In this document: positions 9,824-20,307 of the stretch, one piece after another
Layout of the letters: each line of letters begins with the position of its first letter
How positions within the stretch are numbered: the first letter of the stretch is position 1
Assembly: GCA_012719855.1 (NCBI GenBank)
Contig: JAAXZN010000055.1
Coordinates: 1-64,000 of the forward strand
Direction: 5' to 3'
Length of the DNA stretch: 64,000 nucleotides
Origin: Serratia liquefaciens
GTDB lineage: Bacteria > Pseudomonadota > Gammaproteobacteria > Enterobacterales > Enterobacteriaceae
The notes under the pieces: generated by a model
Told to the model about the DNA's origin: nothing
The model's input: the letters and a program-made list of their open reading frames with translations, nothing else
Database searches by the model: none
Program-made: the position numbers and the translations under genes

Positions 9824-10435
9824 TTAACGTCCGCGCAGCATGGCCAGCAGCGTGCGTGGTACCAGCGCCACCATGACCAGGTGCACCACTACAAACCCCA
9901 CCAGCGCCGACATGGCGTAAAAGTGGATATAACGTGCCGCTTCATAGCCGCCGAGCAATTCGCGCAGCAGCGGAAATTGCACCGACTTCCACAACACCAG
10001 GCCAGACATCACCATCACCACGCCTGCCACCATCACAAACAGATAGGCCGCTCGCTGCACCATGTTGTAATGGCGCAAATCACTGTGACCGAGTTTGCCT
10101 CGCAGCGCCGCCAGCAGATCACCCAACAAGGCTTTCGGGCTCAGCGGCCAGAATTTGCGTTTCAGACGACCGCTGAACAGATTGATCAGCAAATAGCACA
10201 GCCCATTGATCCCAAACAGCCACATGCCGGCGAAGTGCCATTGGAGCGCCCCACCCAACCAACCGCCCAGCGTCAGCTCATTGATAAAACTGAAGTTGAA
10301 CAACGGTGAAGCGTTGTAGATGCGCCAGCCGCTGGTGACCATAATCAGCATCGCCAGCGCATTCAGCCAGTGCGTCAGGCGTAGCCACAGCGGGTGGATC
10401 AGCGCGGGTTTCTCCGGCGTAATGGACATGGCCAT
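9824..10435 (-). CDS. cytochrome b561-type membrane subunit (copy 1)
   Basis: This is a four-helix dihaem cytochrome b of the bacterial b561/Ni-hydrogenase type. Histidines lie in or near the helices (RLTHWLNALAM; GALQWHFAGMWL; ARYIHFYAMS; VVHLVMVALVPRTL), as expected for haem ligation. It would pass electrons from the quinone pool to the partner molybdenum lipoprotein on the periplasmic face. The ATG at 10435 (203 aa) has AGGAGA seven bases upstream; the frame extends to 10504 without a comparable site. It is the first gene of the leftward operon and is divergent from the response regulator at 10586. A paralogue lies at 24567-25175. Confidence 0.85.
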   Translation of the reverse strand: MAMSITPEKPALIHPLWLRLTHWLNALAMLIMVTSGWRIYNASPLFNFSFINELTLGGWLGGALQWHFAGMWLFGINGLCYLLINLFSGRLKRKFWPLSPKALLGDLLAALRGKLGHSDLRHYNMVQRAAYLFVMVAGVVMVMSGLVLWKSVQFPLLRELLGGYEAARYIHFYAMSALVGFVVVHLVMVALVPRTLLAMLRGR

Positions 10436-10585
10436 GGTGTCTCTCCTGACGGTGGCGGTTTCGATGGGCTGAGTATCCGTCCGATTTGTTCCCCAAGACC
10501 TCACGCAAAGTTAAATAAAATGTGATAACTCCGGCTTCGGCGGTTGTGTAGACTTCACTAAGGCCTGGCAATCAGCGGTGAGAGA

Positions 10586-11299
10586 ATGGAAAAGCCAAAG
10601 AAAATTTTAATCGTCGAGGATGACGGCAATATCGCGGAGCTGCTGCAGTTACATCTGCGCGACGAGGGTTATGACATCAGCCATGCCGCCGATGGCAATC
10701 TGGGTATGGCGATGCTGGAACAGGGCGGCTGGGACGCGCTGATCCTCGATTTGATGCTGCCGGGGATCGATGGGCTGGAGATCTGCCGCCGCGCGCGCAA
10801 CATGACGCGCTACACGCCGATCATCATCACCAGCGCGCGATCCAGTGAAGTACATCGCGTGCTGGGGCTGGAACTCGGTGCCGACGACTACCTCGCCAAA
10901 CCCTTTTCGATGCTGGAACTGGTGGCCCGGGTTAAAGCGCTGTTTCGCCGCCAGGAAGCCATGAGCCGCAACCTGAGGATGGACGCCGGCACGCTGAGTT
11001 TTGACGGGCTGACCATCGACCCGATTGCGCGTGAAGTGCTGTTGAATCATCAAGCCATCGACCTGACGCCGCGTGAATTCGACCTGCTGTATTTTTTTGC
11101 CAAACACCCTGGCAAGGTCTTTTCCCGCTTGAGCCTGCTCAACCAGGTGTGGGGATATCAACACGAAGGTTATGAGCACACCGTGAATACGCACATCAAC
11201 CGGCTGCGCATCAAGATTGAAACCAACCCGGCCGAACCCGAGCGCATCCTCACCGTGTGGGGTATGGGCTACAAATTCGCGGCAGCGCCGCAAGAGTGA
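10586..11299 (+). CDS. OmpR/PhoB-family response regulator
   Basis: The receiver domain (residues 5-120) has the acidic pair D12/D13, phospho-acceptor D55 in LILDLMLPG, and the lysine in AKPFS. A C-terminal winged helix follows, with LTPREFDLLYFFAKHPGKVFSR and the recognition helix region HTVNTHINRLRIKIE. At 237 aa it is a standard length. The kinase gene begins 3 bases after its stop, so the two are cotranscribed. It faces the cytochrome b/oxidoreductase operon across a 150-base promoter gap, which suggests it controls that operon. I see no clear palindrome there. Confidence 0.9.
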   Translation: MEKPKKILIVEDDGNIAELLQLHLRDEGYDISHAADGNLGMAMLEQGGWDALILDLMLPGIDGLEICRRARNMTRYTPIIITSARSSEVHRVLGLELGADDYLAKPFSMLELVARVKALFRRQEAMSRNLRMDAGTLSFDGLTIDPIAREVLLNHQAIDLTPREFDLLYFFAKHPGKVFSRLSLLNQVWGYQHEGYEHTVNTHINRLRIKIETNPAEPERILTVWGMGYKFAAAPQE

Positions 11300-11302
11300 A
11301 CC

Positions 11303-12769
11303 ATGAAAAATCTTACGTTAACGCAACGTCTGACCCTGATCTTCGCACTGCTGATGGTGGTCAGCTGCGCCATATCCGGCTGGATCCAGGTGCGCAGCAG
11401 TACCCAGTACAGCCAGGCGGTGATCCAGCGGTTGTCCGGTAATCTGGCGCAGCACATTGCCGACAGTAATCCACTGTTGGGGCTAAACGGGCTGAACGCC
11501 TCCTCGGTTCACAGCCTGTTCGATCAACTGATGGCGGTAAACCCCAGCGTTGAGGTCTACCTGCTCGACAAACAGGGCAACATCATTGGCAACGCCGCGC
11601 CGGCCGGTCATCTGAAACGCCAGAAAGTGGATCTGCTGCCGTTGCAGGCCTTGTTCGATGGGGCCAGCATGCCGGTTTACGGCGATGATCCGCGCAACCT
11701 GAGTGCCAGGAAAGTGTTCAGCGCTGCACCGCTGAAGGTCAATGGCCAGGTTGAAGGCTATTTGTACGTGGTGCTGCTGGGCGAAGATTACGACGCGCTG
11801 GCCAGCAACGCGCTGTTTAGCTCTGCGGTTTCCATGGCGCTATGGTCATCGGGCCTGATGGTGCTGTTCAGCCTGTTGGCCGGCGGATTCGCTTTCTATT
11901 GGGTCACCCGGCCTATCCGTCGCCTTACGCGCCAGGTCAGTGAACTGGACAGCGGCGGCATCGCAGCGGTTCAGGCCTATGCCGCGCTGCCGGTCGACGC
12001 CGCCGGGCGCGACGAGGTCAGCCGGCTGCAGCAAGCCTTCAACAGCATGGCACAACGCATCGCCATACAGTGGCAGTCGCTTTCGCAGCAGGACCAACAG
12101 CGCCGCGAGTTTATCGCCAATATTTCGCACGACCTGCGTACCCCGCTGACTTCGCTGCACGGCTATCTGGAAACGCTTTCGGTAAAATCCGCCAGCCTGA
12201 GTGAAAACGATCGCCAACGCTATCTGGAGATAGCGCTGGCGCAGAGCCGCAAGGTCGGTCGGCTGGCGCAGGAGCTGTTCGAACTGGCACGGTTGGAGTA
12301 TGGCGTGGTGAAACCGCAGAAAGAGCCATTTTCGCTCAGCGAGCTGGTGCAGGATGTGTTCCAGAAGTTCGAGCTGGCGGCCGAGGCTCGTCAGCAACGG
12401 CTGCTGGCCGATATCGCGCCGGGCATCCCATTGGTGTTCGCCGATGTCAGCATGATTGAACGCGTGTTGACCAACCTGCTGGACAACGCTATTCGTCACA
12501 CGCCGCAGGGGGGCGAGATTGAAGTGCGCCTGTGGCAGCAGGCGGGCAAGGTGCTGGTTCAGCTTAACGACAGTGGCCCCGGTATCCCGCAGGAGCTGCG
12601 CGCCGATCTGTTCGTTCGGCCTTCGATTCTGAGCAGCGCGCGCCGCCATGCCAGCGGACTGGGATTGATGATCGTGCGGCGCATTTTGCTGTTGCACGAC
12701 AGCGATATCCAACTGGTTGAGCGGCCGCAAAGCGGCGCCTGTTTCCGCTTCTCAATCCCGCTGCGCTAG
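11303..12769 (+). CDS. sensor histidine kinase
   Basis: This is a membrane histidine kinase of 488 aa: first transmembrane helix near residues 10-30, a periplasmic sensor region of about 145 residues, a second helix near 175-200, HAMP, then HisKA with the H-box SHDLRTPL (phospho-acceptor His about residue 276). The ATPase domain shows NLLDNAIRHT, NDSGPGIP and ASGLGLMIV. It partners the response regulator immediately upstream. The signal is unknown; given the divergent operon, periplasmic oxidation or metal stress is a reasonable guess. It ends 7 bases from the convergent ecpE. Confidence 0.9.
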   Translation: MKNLTLTQRLTLIFALLMVVSCAISGWIQVRSSTQYSQAVIQRLSGNLAQHIADSNPLLGLNGLNASSVHSLFDQLMAVNPSVEVYLLDKQGNIIGNAAPAGHLKRQKVDLLPLQALFDGASMPVYGDDPRNLSARKVFSAAPLKVNGQVEGYLYVVLLGEDYDALASNALFSSAVSMALWSSGLMVLFSLLAGGFAFYWVTRPIRRLTRQVSELDSGGIAAVQAYAALPVDAAGRDEVSRLQQAFNSMAQRIAIQWQSLSQQDQQRREFIANISHDLRTPLTSLHGYLETLSVKSASLSENDRQRYLEIALAQSRKVGRLAQELFELARLEYGVVKPQKEPFSLSELVQDVFQKFELAAEARQQRLLADIAPGIPLVFADVSMIERVLTNLLDNAIRHTPQGGEIEVRLWQQAGKVLVQLNDSGPGIPQELRADLFVRPSILSSARRHASGLGLMIVRRILLLHDSDIQLVERPQSGACFRFSIPLR

Positions 12770-12776
12770 CGCGTTA

Positions 12777-13442
12777 TTACTCGTTTAGGCAGCTTTTATC
12801 GATGCTGATAAATTTGTCGTTATAGATGATAAATTTCTGACCTTTCAGGCGAATATCGGCCTGGGTCAGCGTATCGCCAGGGCGCAGGTACTCGGTTATT
12901 CCCTGTTCGTCGGTGCTGTCGCAGCCGGGCTTTAGCAGGAACTTAAAGTAGGTATTGCCGGTATTGGTGAGGGTGCCGCGCTGCGTATCGAGCCGATAGG
13001 AAAAATTGATCTGACGCGGCCGCACCACCAAAATAGTGTCCATCACCACGATCGGCTCCAGCGTCACGCCAGTCGCCTTTTGCCCTGCGGGATCGAATAA
13101 ACGGGTCGGAATTTCTCGGAATGACACCCGGTAATAGCGCTCACGGTTATCCTGTGGCCCGCGGTAAAAGAACTTGTAATACTCGCCCTGCCCCGCCTGC
13201 AGCTGGAGCTGACGAGGGGCAAACAGCAGCTCGCCATCGGCAGGTTTGCTCCTCGTTTCGCTTTCTCCCGGTCGGTCAATGGCACGCAGCGTCACCTGAT
13301 AAATACGCGCGCTGCGGTTATTGTTCAGTACGCGCTTGGCGGTGAACGATTGGTCCTGATCCATAGCGAACGTCAGGGTGCCGACGTTAATCGCAGTAGC
13401 GTGAAACGGCAGGCACAGCAGCCAGAACAGCAAGCTTCTCAC
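12777..13442 (-). CDS. ecpE: Ecp pilus second periplasmic chaperone
   Basis: EcpE is the second chaperone of the E. coli common pilus (ECP/Mat) assembly system. A signal-like N-terminus (SLLFWLLCLPFHATA) precedes a chaperone-like immunoglobulin fold with the segments FFYRGPQDNRERYYRVSF and TILVVRPRQINFSY, which are also found in EcpB. I chose GTG at 13442, which has GGGGAAGG upstream and lies just after the ecpD stop. The frame continues to 13511, but that part overlaps ecpD and lacks a signal peptide. It gives 221 aa, near the E. coli size, and is the last gene of the operon. Confidence 0.85.
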   Translation of the reverse strand: MRSLLFWLLCLPFHATAINVGTLTFAMDQDQSFTAKRVLNNNRSARIYQVTLRAIDRPGESETRSKPADGELLFAPRQLQLQAGQGEYYKFFYRGPQDNRERYYRVSFREIPTRLFDPAGQKATGVTLEPIVVMDTILVVRPRQINFSYRLDTQRGTLTNTGNTYFKFLLKPGCDSTDEQGITEYLRPGDTLTQADIRLKGQKFIIYNDKFISIDKSCLNE

Positions 13443-13452
13443 GGCCCTTCCC

Positions 13453-15087
13453 CTAGTTGATATTGCGCCAGGTGGCTTCAACGTGGATCTCCCCGGCGGC
13501 GCTGACGTCACCGTACCAACCTGAACCGTCCACCGTTTTCAGCGAGATCGGGTTATTCATCGGAATACTGAATGTCACCCGGGTTTTGTTTAATACCCCT
13601 ACCTCACCGGAAATGTCGTTCCACGGCGTACTGCTCCATAACGCATTGGTCATGTCATGCCACTGCCCGTCGCAGCCGGCGTCATAGCTCTGCTGACCGT
13701 TGGTGCTGGTGGTCACGCTGAGCGTGGCCGGAAAAGGCACCCTGGTGATGTTATCCGCCGAGGAGAACAGGCAATAGTTGATGCCGTTGATCGACTGGGT
13801 CGGGCCCGTCGCCATCACCCTTACCTCATCGGCAGCGGTTTTGCCGCTGGTGGTGACGATATAGCCAAACTCCAACGGCGGTTCCGCCGGCCCTACGTAG
13901 CCTTCACGATGAGGGGTGTTGTCATAATCGTCAGAAATGATACTGATACTGAAATCACGCGGTTTGATAATCAGCTGATTGGAGGTGGAAAACTCATACC
14001 AGCCGGACTCCGGCGAAGTGGTGTTCTGAAAACGGAAGTTAATCAGGTCACGAGTGCCACTGTCGGAGATCCCCAGTTTCACCATCTGCTTAAAGAAATT
14101 ACTGGCAAAGAAGACGTAGATAACGTTGCTGCTTTTCAGCTCGTTAAAGGTGTAATAGCTGCCGGTACCCGAGGTGTTTTTCCAGCTGTTGCCGTTCAGG
14201 CTGAACTGCAGGTCGGCGGCGTTCACCGCCGAAGTCAGAGCCGCGTGGTTAATGGCCGGAAACACGTGGATCGAGGTATTGCTGACGCTGCCGTCGGTCT
14301 GCAGATCGTAGCTGACCATTTTGCACATGATGCCGGAGCGCGCGCCTATAGTCTGGTTCTTGCAGTCGGCATTGCCCTCGCCGATGATCGGTACCCCGTC
14401 ACTGTTCACAAACACTTCCGACACCGCGTTGGTGTTAATAAAACGCAGATGGGCAGCCTTGCTGTGGGTGACGGTGCGCTTGTACCAGTTGCCGCTGGCC
14501 TGATTCTGACACCGCCCCCCGGCGCCGGCATCGTAGTTGGCCGAAGTCTGGCAGCTGTTAATCTGCATGCTGAATGCATCGCCGGGGGCCATCTGTTGCA
14601 AGTATTGGTAGAAGCTCGGCGACATCATGCCGTGCATCCATTTGGCGCCGCCCGGCGTCACCACCGCGCCATAAAAACCCTTTTCATCGGTGCTTTGCGG
14701 CAGGATCAGGCTGGTGTCCATATTGCAACCCGCATACCAGTTAATGCAGCGCAGGCCGAGGAACGGATTCTTGATTGGCGCATTCTCCAGCCACATGTCA
14801 AAGCGGTTGTTCGCCGACAGGCCGGTGTTGTAGCCATTGTCCACATAGCCGAGGCTTTGCTGATAGATGGTGCCGGAGCCGCCGTATTTCAGCCCGGTCC
14901 ACTTGTTGGCGCCGGTCATACGCGGATCCAGCACGCCGGACGGGGTGACGAAAAAATTGTCGTCCGCGTTATTTTCAACGAACACGAACTTCACCGTCGC
15001 GGCATTCGGCCAGTTGGTGACGTTAACCGCCGCGTGTAACGGCAACGCCACCCACAGCATGAGCAGCAGCGCAATATTAGCCTTCAT
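13453..15087 (-). CDS. ecpD: Ecp pilus tip adhesin/minor pilin
   Basis: EcpD is the tip subunit of the ECP pilus. It has 544 aa, nearly the E. coli length (547). The signal peptide is [19 protein letters not shown], with cleavage before AVNV. The protein is rich in Ser, Thr, Asn and aromatic residues, as in secreted adhesins, and has several cysteines for disulfides ([26 protein letters not shown]). Its ATG lies 11 bases inside the end of ecpC, showing translational coupling. Surface exposure and host or abiotic binding are inferred from the family. Confidence 0.93.
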   Translation of the reverse strand: MKANIALLLMLWVALPLHAAVNVTNWPNAATVKFVFVENNADDNFFVTPSGVLDPRMTGANKWTGLKYGGSGTIYQQSLGYVDNGYNTGLSANNRFDMWLENAPIKNPFLGLRCINWYAGCNMDTSLILPQSTDEKGFYGAVVTPGGAKWMHGMMSPSFYQYLQQMAPGDAFSMQINSCQTSANYDAGAGGRCQNQASGNWYKRTVTHSKAAHLRFINTNAVSEVFVNSDGVPIIGEGNADCKNQTIGARSGIMCKMVSYDLQTDGSVSNTSIHVFPAINHAALTSAVNAADLQFSLNGNSWKNTSGTGSYYTFNELKSSNVIYVFFASNFFKQMVKLGISDSGTRDLINFRFQNTTSPESGWYEFSTSNQLIIKPRDFSISIISDDYDNTPHREGYVGPAEPPLEFGYIVTTSGKTAADEVRVMATGPTQSINGINYCLFSSADNITRVPFPATLSVTTSTNGQQSYDAGCDGQWHDMTNALWSSTPWNDISGEVGVLNKTRVTFSIPMNNPISLKTVDGSGWYGDVSAAGEIHVEATWRNIN

Positions 15088-17611
15088 TGATCATTTCTCC
15101 CGCCTGCAGATTGCCGGCATAGGTTTTCAGCCCGGTACAGACCACGTCCCCCACCCACACGGCGCCCTGCGCCTTGCTCAGATCCAAATCCACTTCACAG
15201 CTCTGGTTGCCGCTGTGGGTAAAGTCGATAACCGGGAATTTCTTATCGACGTCCATAATGAATTCGCCTTTATCATCGGTGCGGGTGCGGCCGATATGGT
15301 TTTTGATGTAGGCATTGGCCAGCAGGGTGCCGTCTTCAGCCTTGATGCGACCGAATACCGTCACCATCTGTTTGATTTCAGGGGTGATCACCGCCACGTT
15401 ACCCGGATACAGCGTCAGTTTGCTCTTGCGTTTGGTGACGATATCGAAGCTTTCCGCCGAGTTTTTATTGTTCATCAACTCCACTTCGTACTGACCGTAC
15501 GGCGACAGCGGCACATAGTTTTTATTACCGGTCAGCTTCACCGTCCGGCCGTCGACCCGGGCGGTCAGCATGCCGTCGTTTTCAATACCGGTATTAAAAA
15601 TGATGCCCGCATTGCCCTCGTTTCTGCCGCTGACCGCAATATCGCGCCCCTGCCAACCCATGCTGCCGCTGGCGGACAGGCTTGAATTGACGTAACCGTC
15701 GGCGGAGCTGCTGACGTTGACCGTACCGACGGAATACTTGGTATCAAAGCGCGCATAGGCACCGCCGTTAACGCTGTTGTCGCCTTTGGTATCACCAGAG
15801 ATCGCCCGCGACAGGTTGGCACCGAGGGTGCGGATCGGGCCGTTTTGAATGTCCTTGCGTGCCGCCAGATTCGCGGTGGTATAGCCGTTCTGGTTAGAGA
15901 CGCCGGCGCTCAGCCAGTTGCCCATCGGCAAAGAGAAATCGAGCGCAATATATTTGCCGGTATTCGAACTGTAGCCGCCGTTGTTGTAGCGCTGTACGCC
16001 GGCGCGTACGCCAAGCGTGCCAAAGCGGCCGGTAAACACATTTTGGTAGTAATCGGCGTTGTAGTAATGGCTGTTGTTCTTTTTATCGTCGTTGTAACTG
16101 AGGCTCAGGCTTCCCAGCGGCGACCACAGGGCGCCAAAGTTCATCGTTCCGCCGATGGCGCGGTTATGCGCATCGTTTTGCAACAGCTTGTCGCCAATCA
16201 CCGTTTTTTCCTGATTGACCCACAGGCTGCTGAAACCACCGGGCAGTGCGGCACTGACGCTGTTGACCAGGCTCCAGGAGCTGTCGGATGCGGCCATGTT
16301 CTGCACATTAAACTGAATCGACTCGGTGAGCGGCACGCTGATACGACTCTCACCGACGGCGTTGCTGTCAAACGAGTAGCCGGACAGCGCCCAGTTGAGG
16401 TTTTGCGCATTGCCGGTGGCCGATACGCCAAGCAGATAAGAATCTTTTGCCGGTCGCTGACGTTGGTCATCGCCGCGCCAATCGTCCATTCGGATCATTC
16501 CCCCCCAAAACTGCCAGGCCAGCGGCGCATTGGCACCACGATTGGGGCTAAACAATTTATTGACCCGTTGCATGCGTTTATCCACCACCCTGCCGTTGAC
16601 CACCACTTCGACTTCGACGTCATAAATGCCGTAAGGCAAGTTACCGGTATCCACTTCATGGTTTCCCATGGCAAAGTTCTGTACGCTGAGCAGCCGCCCC
16701 TCGCGCGACAAGTGCACTTCCCCCGCAGAAGGGAAGAACGCCACGATAGGCGTCAGCGACTGGCTGTTATCGAAGACGGTAGAGTTGGCACGGTTGCCGT
16801 AGGACAGACCGTAGATCTTGCTGGAGTTGATGGTAGTGACCGGCCCCAGCGACTGCAGGTTCCAGCTGTCGAGCATGCCGGCGGCAAAGCGGCGACCGGC
16901 AAAATCGCGCTCGTACATCGCCTTGTACAGCGTAGCATTCTCGTCGCCGCTGCCGATGCCATAAACCGAGCCGTTCACTTCCACATGGTGCTCACGCAGC
17001 GCGGTAACGCTGTTGAGCGACAGGTAGCTGGAGGTATTGCCCTCGCTGGCCCGGGTGCGGTTATCGTAAACGCCGAGGTTGTAATCCAGCGTGCTGCTGA
17101 GAGCATTGACGCTCGAAGCGCCGATGTCGCTGGAACGTGCACGCAACAGGGTTCCCATCGCGCTCTCTTTTACCACCAGCTGCAAATTAAGCTGACGGAA
17201 ATCCAATGCCAGCCAGGCGTCCGGCGTCAGGGCAATACGCTGCTGCCGATCAAAAGCGGCTTCCTGCAGCGCCTGTAGCTGCGTCACGGTTTCCGCAGTC
17301 AGCGGCGTACCTTCGTCGCCGTCTTCCAGCGTTATCTGACGGATTTTCAGTTGGTCGTTATCCAGGTACAAAAAAGCGTGGCCGATACGACGGTCATCTT
17401 TTACACCGCTATTTTTCTCGAAGTGCAACAGCAATGGGATGCTCATGCCTTCGCGCAATGCCAGACTGAAGGTCTGCGGGATCAGCACGCCATCAATTTG
17501 GGTCAGCCCGGCAGCCATTGTCGTCTGGCCAGGCAGCAACACGGCAGGAAGTACGATCGCGCCGGCGGCAAACAAGGTTTTCAACAGCACATCATCCAGC
17601 GCACCTTTCAC
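15077..17611 (-). CDS. ecpC: Ecp pilus outer-membrane usher
   Basis: EcpC is the outer-membrane usher that secretes and polymerises EcpA/EcpD. Its 844 aa is close to E. coli EcpC (841). The sequence follows that protein closely through [38 protein letters not shown], the plug/barrel region [19 protein letters not shown] and the C-terminal [19 protein letters not shown]. The N-terminal leader (residues 1-33) is hydrophobic. The C-terminal cysteines are C811 (QSCEVDL) and a second one in VVCTG. It lies between ecpB and ecpD in the ecpABCDE order. Confidence 0.96.
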   Translation of the reverse strand: MKGALDDVLLKTLFAAGAIVLPAVLLPGQTTMAAGLTQIDGVLIPQTFSLALREGMSIPLLLHFEKNSGVKDDRRIGHAFLYLDNDQLKIRQITLEDGDEGTPLTAETVTQLQALQEAAFDRQQRIALTPDAWLALDFRQLNLQLVVKESAMGTLLRARSSDIGASSVNALSSTLDYNLGVYDNRTRASEGNTSSYLSLNSVTALREHHVEVNGSVYGIGSGDENATLYKAMYERDFAGRRFAAGMLDSWNLQSLGPVTTINSSKIYGLSYGNRANSTVFDNSQSLTPIVAFFPSAGEVHLSREGRLLSVQNFAMGNHEVDTGNLPYGIYDVEVEVVVNGRVVDKRMQRVNKLFSPNRGANAPLAWQFWGGMIRMDDWRGDDQRQRPAKDSYLLGVSATGNAQNLNWALSGYSFDSNAVGESRISVPLTESIQFNVQNMAASDSSWSLVNSVSAALPGGFSSLWVNQEKTVIGDKLLQNDAHNRAIGGTMNFGALWSPLGSLSLSYNDDKKNNSHYYNADYYQNVFTGRFGTLGVRAGVQRYNNGGYSSNTGKYIALDFSLPMGNWLSAGVSNQNGYTTANLAARKDIQNGPIRTLGANLSRAISGDTKGDNSVNGGAYARFDTKYSVGTVNVSSSADGYVNSSLSASGSMGWQGRDIAVSGRNEGNAGIIFNTGIENDGMLTARVDGRTVKLTGNKNYVPLSPYGQYEVELMNNKNSAESFDIVTKRKSKLTLYPGNVAVITPEIKQMVTVFGRIKAEDGTLLANAYIKNHIGRTRTDDKGEFIMDVDKKFPVIDFTHSGNQSCEVDLDLSKAQGAVWVGDVVCTGLKTYAGNLQAGEMINEG

Positions 17612-17679
17612 TTCCCACTCCTTGAATTCTGGTTATGAGTTCCCTTTCGCATAGGCTTTGCCGTGGGTTCCGCAATGCG

Positions 17680-18342
17680 CTATTTCACTGGGATAAACTG
17701 TTCGCCGTGCCACAGCGCCACGCGGCCTTTCTTCTCACCGACGTTCACTTTGGTGAAGCCGCGCTCCTTGCCCGGCATGACAAAATAGTTTTCCTTGCAG
17801 TCATTGCCCTCTTTCTTGTCGCGGCAGTTGCCGTACGCCACCACCTTGAACGTGGCGTTGCCGGTGTTTTTGATCTGGCCGTTGGCAAACTGATAGTTGA
17901 ATTGGTCCTGTCGTGGCGCCACCACCAAAATGGTGCCAATGCGTGCTGAAGTCGTCGCCACCGCATTGCGTTTAGCCGAATTTTGCCCCGCATCGCTCAA
18001 CGCCTGATCGAACCAGACAATGCGGTAATAACGTTCCTGGTTGTCGTTGGGGCCTTTGTAATAGAAACGGATCACGTCGCTGGCATTGGCCGGCAATATC
18101 AGGCTGGCCGGCGACAGCAACATTTCATCCTTGCTGCCCATAGGAACCACGGTGCCGGACTCCAGCGGGCTGGAAATTCGCTCGATTTTTATGTTCACCA
18201 GACGACCGCTGTCGGTGGTGTTCTTGATTTCTTTACTCAGACGCGCGCTATCGCTGTGCATGAACGAGCTGATCTCACCGACATCGAGCGCGAAAACGGG
18301 TTGAGACAGCAGCAGGAGAGCGGCGAGAGAGGATCGTTTCAT
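17680..18342 (-). CDS. ecpB: Ecp pilus periplasmic chaperone
   Basis: EcpB is a 220-aa periplasmic chaperone (E. coli 222). The signal peptide is [18 protein letters not shown], with cleavage before LDVG. Family segments are [20 protein letters not shown] and [18 protein letters not shown]. It shares these with EcpE, so the operon carries two related chaperones, as in E. coli. Two cysteines near the end ([14 protein letters not shown]) may form a disulfide. It lies 80 bases after ecpA. Confidence 0.94.
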   Translation of the reverse strand: MKRSSLAALLLLSQPVFALDVGEISSFMHSDSARLSKEIKNTTDSGRLVNIKIERISSPLESGTVVPMGSKDEMLLSPASLILPANASDVIRFYYKGPNDNQERYYRIVWFDQALSDAGQNSAKRNAVATTSARIGTILVVAPRQDQFNYQFANGQIKNTGNATFKVVAYGNCRDKKEGNDCKENYFVMPGKERGFTKVNVGEKKGRVALWHGEQFIPVK

Positions 18343-18422
18343 GACGGTATTCCAATGGCGTTCTTCAGCGGTGGGGAATAAACAGGGGGTTGCCCCCCTG
18401 CTTTAAACCGGTGACTCCGGGA

Positions 18423-19010
18423 TTAAGCGGTCCAGGTGGCGTTGAATTCCACGCTCACGTCACCGCTCCAGATGCCTTCCGGCAGGGTGCTGAAGTCGGT
18501 CACGGCGGTGGTACCGTCAGAGGTGGCGCCAATGATGGTGAAGGTGAACTGGTCTTGCGCGCTGGTGCGGACAGCCTTATTGTACGCGTTGGACAACGCG
18601 CTCAGATTGCCGCCCAGAATACCGGCAGAGGTGTCGATCATGGTGGTTTCAGCCGTTTTCTCTACCGCTGCACCGTTGTAGTTCACGCCGACATTCAGGG
18701 TTGAACCCGAGGTATCGAGCTGAGTCAGGGTGTTGGAAACCAGTTTGGAGGTCAGTTTGAAAGCGGTTGCCGTAGCGTCCCCTTCCACGGTCACGTCAAA
18801 CAGACCTTTCTGGCTGTTAAAGCCCTTGATGCCTTCCGCATAGTTGAAAGACAGGCTGCCAATGGGGGTAACAACCAATTTGCTGGTGGTGTCCTTTTTT
18901 GCAGTGGCAGACCAGGTAGCCAACGCCTGAGCAGTCACGTCGGCGGCTTGAGCAGTGCTGACCGCAGCGAAGGCGGAAATGATTGCCAGAGCCAGTGTAA
19001 TTTTCTTCAT
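18423..19010 (-). CDS. ecpA: Ecp pilus major pilin
   Basis: EcpA is the main structural subunit of the E. coli common pilus: 195 aa, the same length as in E. coli and very similar throughout. Clear shared segments are [43 protein letters not shown] and [12 protein letters not shown]. The signal peptide is residues 1-22 (AQA-ADV). It is the first structural gene of the operon. The start follows GGGAG. A 463-base AT-rich gap upstream holds its promoter. Such pili act in adhesion and biofilm formation. Confidence 0.97.
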   Translation of the reverse strand: MKKITLALAIISAFAAVSTAQAADVTAQALATWSATAKKDTTSKLVVTPIGSLSFNYAEGIKGFNSQKGLFDVTVEGDATATAFKLTSKLVSNTLTQLDTSGSTLNVGVNYNGAAVEKTAETTMIDTSAGILGGNLSALSNAYNKAVRTSAQDQFTFTIIGATSDGTTAVTDFSTLPEGIWSGDVSVEFNATWTA

Positions 19011-19473
19011 GGTAAAACTCCCTTCAACTTTAAATATGATTGTGCGTCCATTAGCGTGACGTGCCTTAACCAGCCACTTACATGAGTGCTTTTAGCCAGT
19101 CTGCTTGACGGAGAAAAGAGTAACCGCATCAGATCAAAAAAGAATCATTAACTATCAATTGATAAATATTTAGTTTTATATTCTGATATTAATATTTATA
19201 ACCTTTTCATTAAGTTAAAAAAACCAATCCAGAACCTATGCAAGGACAAAACGCTTGTTGTTTTTGTCAGCCATACAACGCCAAAATAAGCATATAAAAT
19301 GCGCCATTACGCCAGAGCAAAATAAGCGCGGCCGTTTTATTTTTGTAGGATGTTTAATTTGATGCAGATCAATTCATCTGGCAGCCAGGCGGGTGAATAA
19401 GGGAAAACTCCCCGATGGTAAAGTATTAAGCCGCCGGTGCAGCGAATTGCGATGGCAGACCGGCGGTTAATTC
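19011..19473. promoter_or_regulatory. ecpA upstream region
   Basis: This 463-base non-coding stretch includes a strongly AT-rich segment (about 19130-19230), the kind of DNA often silenced by H-NS and opened by fimbrial activators. It holds the ecpA promoter, whose exact position I cannot assign. It ends with the hairpin listed separately, next to the LuxR-type regulator gene. No open frame is visible. Confidence 0.5.
19431..19466 (-). terminator. hairpin after the LuxR-type regulator gene
   Basis: CCGCCGGT (19431-19438) pairs with ACCGGCGG (19459-19466) across a 20-base loop. Read on the minus strand it lies 7 bases after the stop of the regulator gene at 19474 and is followed by CTTAATACTTT, a weak T-rich tail. 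It may terminate that transcript before ecpA. Confidence 0.5.
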
Positions 19474-20103
19474 TTAAACTGGGTGTCGAATTCTGAAAGC
19501 TAAAATCAGGCGCATGAAACCGGCCTGATTAAGGCCCAGCTTGCGCATGATATTCAACTTATGGCTACTGACCGTTTTACAACTTCGATGGGTCACGCTG
19601 GCAATATGACGCGGATTTCCGCCGGCAATCATCATCGCCAATATTCGCCATTCGCTGCGGGAAAGGGGTTCTACTGACGAGGTCAGCGCCGTCTGAATGC
19701 CTGGGCTGCAGTACCTGCCTCCGTTACCGGCAGCCTCTATTGCTTCAACCAAACAATCCAGCGGATCTTCTTTTGCTACCAGGGATAAATGAGTTTCGGC
19801 TTCCAGAATGGCCAATATGCTGGCGTTAGTCACGCCCGTAAATATGATCAGGGATGTCTTCGGCCAAATATCATTTATGGTTAAAATGAAATGTAATACA
19901 TCATACAAACTCTCATTTTCATTATACAGTTCCATAATGAGGATTTGTTGTTCATTCACCTTAAGTAAGGCCTCTATTTCCCTGATACTGTAGACAAATT
20001 GATAGCGCATGGGGTCGGGATCAATAAGAGCCCGTAATCCTTTTCTCACCCAGGGGTTGGGTTCGAAAAAGAGAATGTCCTCCCTGAAAGAGATATTCTT
20101 CAT
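19474..20103 (-). CDS. LuxR-family regulator, EcpR/MatA-like by position
   Basis: This is a 209-aa two-part regulator. A degenerate receiver-like N-terminal domain comes first (ILFFEPNPWVRKGLRALI; LIIFTGVTN), then a LuxR-type helix-turn-helix at about 147-195 (LSRSEWRILAMMIAGGNPRH, then CKTVSSHKLNIMRKLGL). The aspartate of a true phospho-acceptor is not evident, as in BglJ- or FimZ-like proteins. E. coli places ecpR in the same position and orientation upstream of ecpA, with similar size and domain order. Sequence similarity to EcpR is limited, so I do not give the symbol. The likely target is the ecp promoter. Confidence 0.75.
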   Translation of the reverse strand: MKNISFREDILFFEPNPWVRKGLRALIDPDPMRYQFVYSIREIEALLKVNEQQILIMELYNENESLYDVLHFILTINDIWPKTSLIIFTGVTNASILAILEAETHLSLVAKEDPLDCLVEAIEAAGNGGRYCSPGIQTALTSSVEPLSRSEWRILAMMIAGGNPRHIASVTHRSCKTVSSHKLNIMRKLGLNQAGFMRLILAFRIRHPV

Positions 20104-20307
20104 AATCTATTACCATAATTAGGTATAAAAATAGCGGTTGATGCGAAAGTGCTGAACATCGCAGGCTAACAGAATATAAGGCCAGAGCCAGATAAATGCT
20201 GTATTATTAACCAGGCGGTCGAAATTAAGTATTTAATATCAAGACAATAAATTTGGCGGCATATTCCTTTCCCCCGGGGTGGCGTTCATCCTGACACCGA
20301 TCGATGA

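Noticed and set aside
10436-10585. Operator for the copy-1 response regulator
   Set aside because: I searched the 150-base gap for direct or inverted repeats and found none convincing.
15845-17278. Long plus-strand open frame (477 codons) inside ecpC
   Set aside because: It is antisense to the well-conserved usher; composition is that of a reverse frame of a GC-rich gene and no family is recognisable. The same applies to long frames opposite ecpD (13657-15039), betT (6673-7794) and ybiO.
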